Assembly: GCA_016630905.1 (NCBI GenBank)
Contig: WBMQ01000007.1
Coordinates: 62,001 to 126,000 of the forward strand
DNA: 64,000 nt
Direction of reading: 5' to 3'
Origin: Capillidium heterosporum
Taxonomy: Eukaryota; Entomophthoromycota; Entomophthoromycetes; Entomophthorales; Capillidiaceae
Part shown: positions 57,434 to 64,000 of the stretch, one piece after another
How the letters are laid out: every line of letters starts with the position of its first letter
How positions within the stretch are numbered: the first letter of the stretch is position 1
Notes under the pieces: model-generated
Database searches by the model: none
What the model was told of the DNA's origin: nothing
Seen by the model: only the letters and a program-made list of their open reading frames with translations
Made by a program: the position numbers and the translations under genes

Positions 57434-58859
57434 ATAGCTAATGAATATTAGCCATTTTTATTTTAAATAAAATTATTTTCAGATGTATTGAGTGTTATTA
57501 TTATATTATATTTTAAATGTTTTGTATGCTTAACTTTGCTATACAATAAAATTGAATAAATCAAAATTCTCTATTGATCTAGCATACCTATTTCAGCCTC
57601 TCTTGACCTTCTTCCCATCAATCTTAATCTTCATTGGATGCCATACATTTCAGGTTCCTTAAAGAAGATGATAGATTAAATTCAAAGATTATGTATTTTG
57701 ATCTTTTCAATTGAAGTCGGTATTTGAATATTTTTCTATATTATAAGTATTTGCGTTACTTTTCTTTCTAAAATCAAAGCTCTATAAATTTGCTAAGTCC
57801 ATTTTACCAAAATATTGAACTTCATGACTCTTACAAGATAAAGATGCCACATTTATAGATTGAACTACTAGCCAAGCACCTACAAAGATTTTCTATACTT
57901 TGATCCACTAGAATTTAGAAATAGTTCCAAGAACCTGTGATGAGAACCTTAGAATCAGCTATAGGCGCCTAATCATAAAGTTATATCAGGTGATACTCAT
58001 ATATATCAGTATTTTGTCACTGGATTTTCGATTCAAATTTACAAAATAAATTTCGGATAATAAGGGTACTTACTACCTCCTTCCAAAGTCACTATATAGC
58101 CTCTTTTTAATAGATCCAAGGGTTTGATTTAATTACTGAAGGAGGTAGTATGGCAGTAGCCCTTCTAAACCAACTTTACTAAAATACCTGCACTTAATAT
58201 AAGTAGAGAAAGCAAGGCATCGCTCGTGATTTATTGCTAAGACTAAAGGAAATATGTTTAGTCAATTATTTAAGACAAATCTATCAATTTATACCTACAT
58301 TCGATGCATACAATTTTCAATAGCTGATGCTTAATTTCTTGACTAAAAGTTCTCTTCAACAAATGGTATAAATAGTTTGAGAAAACCAGTTTCAAATGAA
58401 ACCTTGAGAAACAAATGTTTTCTAAACTAGGAATAGTCATTCAAAGGTTGCTCTTCAACGGAAGTTGATTGGATACTACAAATAGCGTTCCCAAAAAGGG
58501 ATTCATGAGCTATAGTAAGTTTGTTTTATAAATAGAATCATTATTCTCATTTTTATGTCTATTGTAAAGTTTAAACGCATAAATCTTGTCTAATATATAG
58601 AATCGAATCATAAGCAGTTATAATAATTTAGAAAGATTCATAAATCCTATATGTGCTCAAACAGGTACGTAGATAAAATCCAATATTTGCCGCTCATTTT
58701 ACAAATCTTTCAAACTATTTTTACTATAGACTCAAAGGAAACATCATTTTCTTCAATTTGCAACGATGAAGAGTCCTTTAGAACTTAATTAACACAATAT
58801 TCAGCTAATATTCAAGTGTTTCCTACAGTTAAAAGTAACCTTTGATCGTATTTTACTAT
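57434..58859. other. Intergenic with a small inverted repeat
   Basis: AT-rich region after the receptor array. The only structure seen is the 13-bp inverted repeat at 58071-58150. No gene. Confidence 0.45.
58071..58150. repeat. Perfect 13-bp inverted repeat with a 54-bp loop
   Basis: TACTACCTCCTTC (58071-58083) and its exact reverse complement GAAGGAGGTAGTA (58138-58150). This could be a small transposon remnant (MITE) or a hairpin. A single related word ACTACCTCCTTT occurs near 54686. Confidence 0.5.
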
Positions 58860-60158
58860 TCTCAATAAGGAGGATAAGCAGATACTCATCAAATATACGA
58901 TCTGTAATCACCAAATTAAAGCCTATGGAAATAATACTAGCAACTTTGTCTGTCATCTCAAGATATATGTAGACGTATCAGATCAAAGCGAGGCCAGCAG
59001 CATTATCCAGTATCTCCAATCCAACGCTATTCGTACTAACTTGATTGCCTTCATTGTAAGTAAATCCCTTCCTTTCCACATTGACGATTCCAAATCGTTT
59101 CAAAAGTTAATAAAGGCCATCAACCTACTTGCTCAGATTCCAAGTTCTACTATAATAAAGCGCGTAATTGAAAGAGAATATATCATTCATATACAAGCTA
59201 TACAAATACTTCTTTACAGCCATAGTGGGAAAGCTAGTATTGCAGTTGATTATTGGAAATCACTATGCATGAAGGCATTTCTAGGCATAACCTTCTATTT
59301 AATTACTGCCAATTGGAAACTCACCTCATTTCCATTTGCTATATATGATTTTAATGGCAGACACATTGAAAAAAATGTATGAGTAAATGTATTAGCAACT
59401 ATCTAGGATTTTAGCCTCCTCACAGTAATAAGCGAAAATATTGCCTTGCAAGAATTGGTAAAATAACTTAAAGTATATAGCTTGTAATTTAACCATAAAG
59501 ACCATCGAGTTCTAGAACATGGTATTGATTATGATGCTTCCAATACTAGTGCCTCTAACAACTAAAGTAGTAAACCTTGTTATCCTCGAAATTAGGAATA
59601 TAATTTGTCAATCTCGATCCTCCCCTCAACATAAAGAGGTATTTGCTTACCAAAGTTCATTACATGGAGCTTGTAAAGATCTTATATATGATGTAACAAC
59701 ATGATGGGGATCAACTTTCACCATAATAAAAACTGCACTTGAACAGCATAATGCTATTGACTCAACCTTAGCTTGGTACCGATCTAAAAATACAAAACTT
59801 CCAAATATTACAATTTCGTCTAGTGAGTGATCTATGTTTAAACAAAATATACTAATTCTTCAACCATTTGACGAAGTTTTCAATATTATGACAGGTAAAA
59901 ATATATATCACTAAATTTAGCAATTAAGATACATGATAGCTTATTTAGCATATTCAAAAGCCAACGAACTTGAGTACCTCTACACTTTCAAAGATAGAAA
60001 AGGACTACTTGGCTATCCCAGCTTCATCAACTGTTGTTAAACGTATACTTTCTCCAGCAAATATTTTTATACCAACTCAACCTATCGCACCTTATACTTT
60101 TGTAGTAACTTTCAACAGCTATTACAAGTTTAACAATATTATCCAGTTAGCCTAAAAA
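58860..60158 (+). mobile_element. Decayed hAT-family DNA transposon (transposase relic)
   Basis: Several broken plus-strand frames together resemble a hAT transposase. At about 58867-59040 there is a degenerate BED-type segment (NTSNFVCHLKIYV). At 59041-59382 the hAT core appears (IIKRVIEREY, ASIAVDYWKSL, TANWKL). At 59710-59830 comes WGSTFTIIKTALEQHNAI, matching the family's RWNST region, and at about 59988-60090 the C-terminal dimerisation motif DYLAIPASSTVVKRILSPAN. Multiple stops, missing middle and C-terminal sequence show it is dead. I could not find its terminal inverted repeats or target duplication. Confidence 0.6.
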
Positions 60159-61296
60159 TTATATATTTTGAAGCTAAATATTTAATACTTTAGTATTTAT
60201 ACATTGACTATTCTTAATATTAAAGTTGGTAGTTAAATATTTATAAAACATACTTAAATTCTTTACAATATTAACGATATACATTTTTATAATTTTATTG
60301 AAATGGTATTATGGGCTAATTTTTTGAATCTCAACAGTTAATATTCATCATTCCCTTATTAAATACTCGACACATATATCAAAAAAGAATCACCAGTACG
60401 ATTCACAAATTTTATTCGAATCATACTTAAGAAAGCACTGCTGATTATTACTATTTCAATCCCTACAATTCATCAAAGATAGTTTACTTAAACACCAATC
60501 ATCTTTATAGTATTCAGCATCCAATCAAACTTATCTCTGAATTTAAAAAAATTAAACCCACAACTTTTAAAATTCTAAAAGGTGTTATAGATTCCACTCG
60601 ACCTTAATTTCGAGAAAATTTACACTTTCACTATGATGACAAAGTTGATTTTGAGGTTGGGATTTACAAGTGGACCTAGCTTTGATCTAGGAGACCCTCC
60701 ATTTGCCCAACTTGATTCAATAAAAGCTTTCCTTTGGGAATCGTCTGATCTTTAGTGTTTACTTTTCAATTACTATAAATAAAACTTTAAATATTTAGTA
60801 AATAAGCATAAAAAGCCAATTCTAAAAATCGCTACTATAGCTAACTTTACAAAAGGCAGAGAAGAATAGCATCTAAGTATAGATGGGTTATGAAATGGTT
60901 TATAGCAGTGGATCATATATCTAGCTTTCGATTTCATAGCTTCTCATATTTTTGCCTTTTTAAGCTACCTATCGGATTATCTTCAAGAATATAATTTGAA
61001 AATAAATGCACTAACAATTCCTTTAATTGATTAAGATGTAGAGATATAAGATACAGATCTCTAGATTGTGATAGATTTGCTCTTTTTACCGATATCCTTG
61101 ATAATTCTTCAATCAAACTCAATCTTATTTGCCTATTTATTTAAACATTTGGGCAGCTTATGTAACGTGACTTTTAACTAACTTGTTCAACCTTCTACCA
61201 AATTCCAAGTATATATACCTGTATCTGTCCATTTTTCCAACCTTTCTTCAAGTCGAAGTTTACAACCAAACAAAACAACAAAATCCAAATCTAACC
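60159..61296. other. Intergenic, nothing supported
   Basis: AT-rich. A 62-codon minus frame at 60934-61122 has no motif. The right end carries a TATA-like tatatata (61208) before the GT8 start. Confidence 0.4.
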
Positions 61297-62317
61297 ATGA
61301 GTCCAACTTTAGACCAATCTCCACTTAAACTAGCCTTCGCAACTTTGATCACCGACCTCAACTATCTACCTGGTCTATTAGTTCTAGGCTACTCATTAAT
61401 CAAAGTGAAATCCAAATTCCAATTGCTAGTTATGGTCCCCAATTCCATCTTGCTAGAAGTCCAATCCTACATCCAGAATTATATTGACAACTGTAAATTC
61501 ATTCCCATCGAGCAATTCTACCCAAGTAAAAGTAAAGATATCCAATATATATTTCCCCAATTCATTGAAACTTGGTCCAAACTCAACATCTTCAAGTTGA
61601 TCGACTACGACTATTTATGCTACTTGGATGCCGACATGTTAATTTTAGAAAACTGTGACTACTTATTAGATTTGGCAATTCAAAAGGTACGCCATAGAAC
61701 TTTAATTTCCTTAAATTTAGAGGATAGCGACGACATTAGTCAAGATAAGGTCGACATGCTGGCAGTCCATACTTGTGTTTGCAACCCAGTTAAAAAGGCA
61801 GGTTATCCGAGCTGGTGGAACTCTACGAATTGTGTATATACCAATATCAATGGTGTCGATTCGGAGGTTTCTATAAACAACCAAATTAAATCCAACGACA
61901 ACACAGACATCGAAGATACATCGAAATTCAAAGGCAGCTACTTCAACTCAGGTCTCTTCATAATTTCATCCAAACCTAAACCTCTTTAACAGTATGGTAA
62001 AAGATCTCAATTATAAATTCCAAATTGATAAATTCCAATTTCCCGACCAAGACTACCTCAACTTGAAGTTTTTAGGGAGGTGGGCCCCTATACCTTTAAA
62101 GTTCAACTTGTTGAAGACTATTTTGATAAGCCATCCCAATTTATACGATTTGAATTCAGCTAGTATATTACATTTCATTATGAAGAAACCTTGGCAATTG
62201 CTAGATACCAATATCGTAGATACTTCAATTGGTTTGAATTTGAATTTGGATTCAAACGAGTTGAGGTTCCAACCTAGCTATTTGAAATGGCTCGAGTTGT
62301 ATTGGGAGGTTTTGTAA
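61297..62317 (+). CDS. GT8-family glycosyltransferase (glycogenin / galactinol-synthase-like)
   Basis: Read from ATG 61297 to TAA 62317, about 339 aa if the frame is corrected. GT8 landmarks: an N-terminal FATLITDLNYLPGLLVLGYSL, KLNIFKLIDYDYLCYLDADML, whose DAD (DxD) binds manganese and the nucleotide sugar, then SYFNSGLFIIS and a C-terminal FPDQDYLNLKF that matches the family's DQ..LN motif. It transfers a sugar from a UDP-sugar; the acceptor is unknown. The annotated frame stops at 61987, but the family reading resumes one base later (LFNSMVKDL). Removing one A from CCTAAACCTC gives KPNLFNSMVKDL; no intron fits. The longer frame upstream to 61183 adds 38 residues I take as leader. Confidence 0.82.
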
Positions 62318-62460
62318 AAATAAAAGTAAAGTGTATAAAATTGTTGGTATTATATTTTTATGTGGTTCGTAAATTTCAAATGTATTTATTTTTTAAAGTA
62401 ATTATATATAAACTCCAATTTTTGCAAATTTCAAAATATTTTCAAGTTTTTGCCAATCCA

Positions 62461-63476
62461 ATGCATCTACTAAATCTATTACCTTTACTACTACTCCTAG
62501 TAGTACCTATCACCAGCCAAACCCTACCGAAACTACCAAACCCCATCAAAAACTTTTTACAAAACTTTCACCTCATCCAATCCAACTCAACCTTCCACAA
62601 TTTACCCCATCTAGCACGAAGAAGTTCACCACGAGTCAACATCGTCAACGGTAACGAAGTTAGACCCAAATTCAAATTTCCATATATGGGTTTCTTACGC
62701 TTAGCTCAAGTTTCCGACAATGACTACTTATGTGGCACGACGTTATTAAACTCCCAATATCTCTTAACAGCTGGGCACTGTGTAGATATGGATGCCATCG
62801 ACTACTTTCACGTCTTTTTACATCGACACAATAAAGATCTAGCCAACCATTTAGAAAGCGGAGATCAACACAAAGTTATCGATATAAAAAGGCATCCAAG
62901 CTACTATCAAAAAGAAAATTCCAACGTTATCTACAACGACAGTAAGTTATAAAAATCATTTCAACTGCCTTGGTACTAATATTTTATCACAGTTGCTATA
63001 ATAAAAATCAACCCTCCCTCTAAAATAACCCAATTCGTAAAGTTGATCCCAAAATCCTGGTCCAACCCACCTTCAGACGTCCAATTAACTATATTAGGAT
63101 GGGGTAAAGACCTACATGAACGGCGAAAATTCATCCACTTTACAGCAGGGTACCCAACTTTATCTCTCTGATAGATGCTATGACACCGCAATCCTAAAAT
63201 CCCAGCATCTATGTGCAGGTAGTTCAACAAATCAAGGTAGGGTAGTAGACAGCTGTCAGAACGATTCAGGAGGACCATTGTTGGCACCGATTAGTAAGGA
63301 TTCCTTTATACAGATTGGAATCACCTCCTTTGGTATAGGCTGTGGTATAGCTGGCAAACCGGGGGTAAATTTTTTGATATGAGTTAAATGCTAATGTAGT
63401 GAATTTTCTGATTTAGGTTTATACCAATCTTTCCAAGCATCTAGGGTTTGTGGAGAATGTAGTAGGCAGGTTGTAA
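62461..63476 (+). CDS. Secreted trypsin-like serine protease (S1A)
   Basis: Exons 62461-62941, 62993-63364 and 63417-63476 (introns of 51 and 52 nt). Signal peptide MHLLNLLPLLLLLVVPITSQ and a propeptide to RVNIVNGNEV, the activation site (normally R|IVGG; here R-V-N-I-V-N-G). The triad is complete: His in LLTAGHCVD, Asp in YNDIAIIKI (joined across intron 1) and Ser in CQNDSGGPLL. The C-terminus GKPGVYTNLSKHL is typical. The reading between exons needs one base skipped in GGTAAAGACC (63104-63111), after which the family sequence GWGKTYMNGENSSTL continues; unskipped it becomes unlike the family and stops before the catalytic serine. Likely digests extracellular protein. Family certain. Confidence 0.87.
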
Positions 63477-64000
63477 AGAAATTATTATTAAAGAACTTTT
63501 ATCCACGTATTACTTTTAAAATTAATTTGATATATATAGATGTATTTGAAAAGTGTGTAAGTAGGTACATTTTTAGAATGAAGCTGAGCTTCGAAAGTTT
63601 GATTCAACCTCCAATTGTGGATGGGTAATGCTGGTACTTGTTTTTTCTACCACCTCACATCGATATTCTTTGCAAAATAATATACTATATCAATATATTC
63701 AAAACTATAGTGGCCATGGTTTCTAATATTTATAGTGCATCGTTTTTCAAATTAGAAATGTAGAGAATTGTCATTAAATTTCCTTATAAACGCTTACTAT
63801 TAGCCCTATATTGGCTTCGACTAACTTAAAATATATTCTATAGGAGTCTATTTAATTATAAATAGTTTTGAAAAGTTGATAAATATATATATCGCATTAC
63901 TTTATATTATCAGTTGATATATTCAAAACTCGGAGCAGTGTCTGCTACTTTCAGTTGAGATATCCATAAATCAAATATACGCTGAACAGCGATTCAAAGA
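63477..64000. other. Intergenic to the window edge, nothing recognised
   Basis: AT-rich, short of frames. Confidence 0.5.

Noticed and set aside
61183-61296. Upstream extension of the GT8 frame
   Set aside because: Adds 38 hydrophobic and polar residues before the conserved N-terminus and starts without an ATG; treated as leader.
1-64000. CRISPR arrays, operons, ribosome binding sites, riboswitches
   Set aside because: Spliceosomal introns, TATA boxes and tRNAs without CCA show a eukaryotic nuclear genome; no direct-repeat arrays were seen.

Overview
The window looks like a chromosomal piece from an early-diverging filamentous fungus. The best guess is an Entomophthorales species such as Conidiobolus, but this is inference from gene content, not a database match. 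The DNA is AT-rich. Introns are short (about 32-96 nt, mostly 40-55) with GT-AG ends and occasional clear branch sites (tactaac at 8463). Typical fungal genes are present: a class V chitin synthase with a myosin motor domain, GATA factor, PKA catalytic subunit, tyrosinase and an Ubr1-type ubiquitin ligase. They sit beside a tandem family of animal-style class A 7TM receptors, which is unusual for most fungi.

Layout. 0.6-8.6 kb: an Oac1/SLC25A34-35-type mitochondrial carrier and a large Ubr1-like N-end-rule E3 ligase. 9.2-12.2 kb: a divergent pair of related F-box-like proteins. 12.7-16 kb: a CREG/PNPOx-like FMN-barrel protein with a C-terminal membrane anchor and two small secreted proteins. 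16.9-17.7 kb: two identical tRNA-Lys(CTT) genes. 18.7-25.5 kb: SRP receptor beta, a PWWP protein with a LEDGF-IBD-like domain, an NmrA-like reductase and the PKA catalytic subunit. 26-35 kb: secreted tyrosinase, a double PH-like protein, a GATA factor, SF3B6 and a Pom33/TMEM33 protein. 35.9-41.4 kb: the myosin-motor chitin synthase. 43.7 kb: a small secreted cysteine protein. 46-57.4 kb: four tandem GPCR genes, the last three clearly recent duplicates that share promoter elements as well as coding sequence. 58.8-60.2 kb: a decayed hAT transposon. 61.3-63.5 kb: a GT8 glycosyltransferase and a secreted trypsin-like protease.

Most genes are independent housekeeping or secreted functions, as expected for a fungus, with no operons. 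The GPCRs (sensing), PKA (a common downstream kinase) and the secreted protease, tyrosinase and small secreted proteins would suit host or environment interaction, but nothing in the sequence links them directly.

Two things stand out. First, the receptor array with conserved promoters. Second, several well-conserved genes (Ubr1, PWWP protein, chitin synthase three times, GT8, protease) can be read through their conserved domains only if exactly one base is skipped. Every clear case is +1 and none has a credible intron. An insertion-biased sequencing error is the plainest explanation, but it needs checking. Intron boundaries given are by eye from splice consensus, frame and family conservation.
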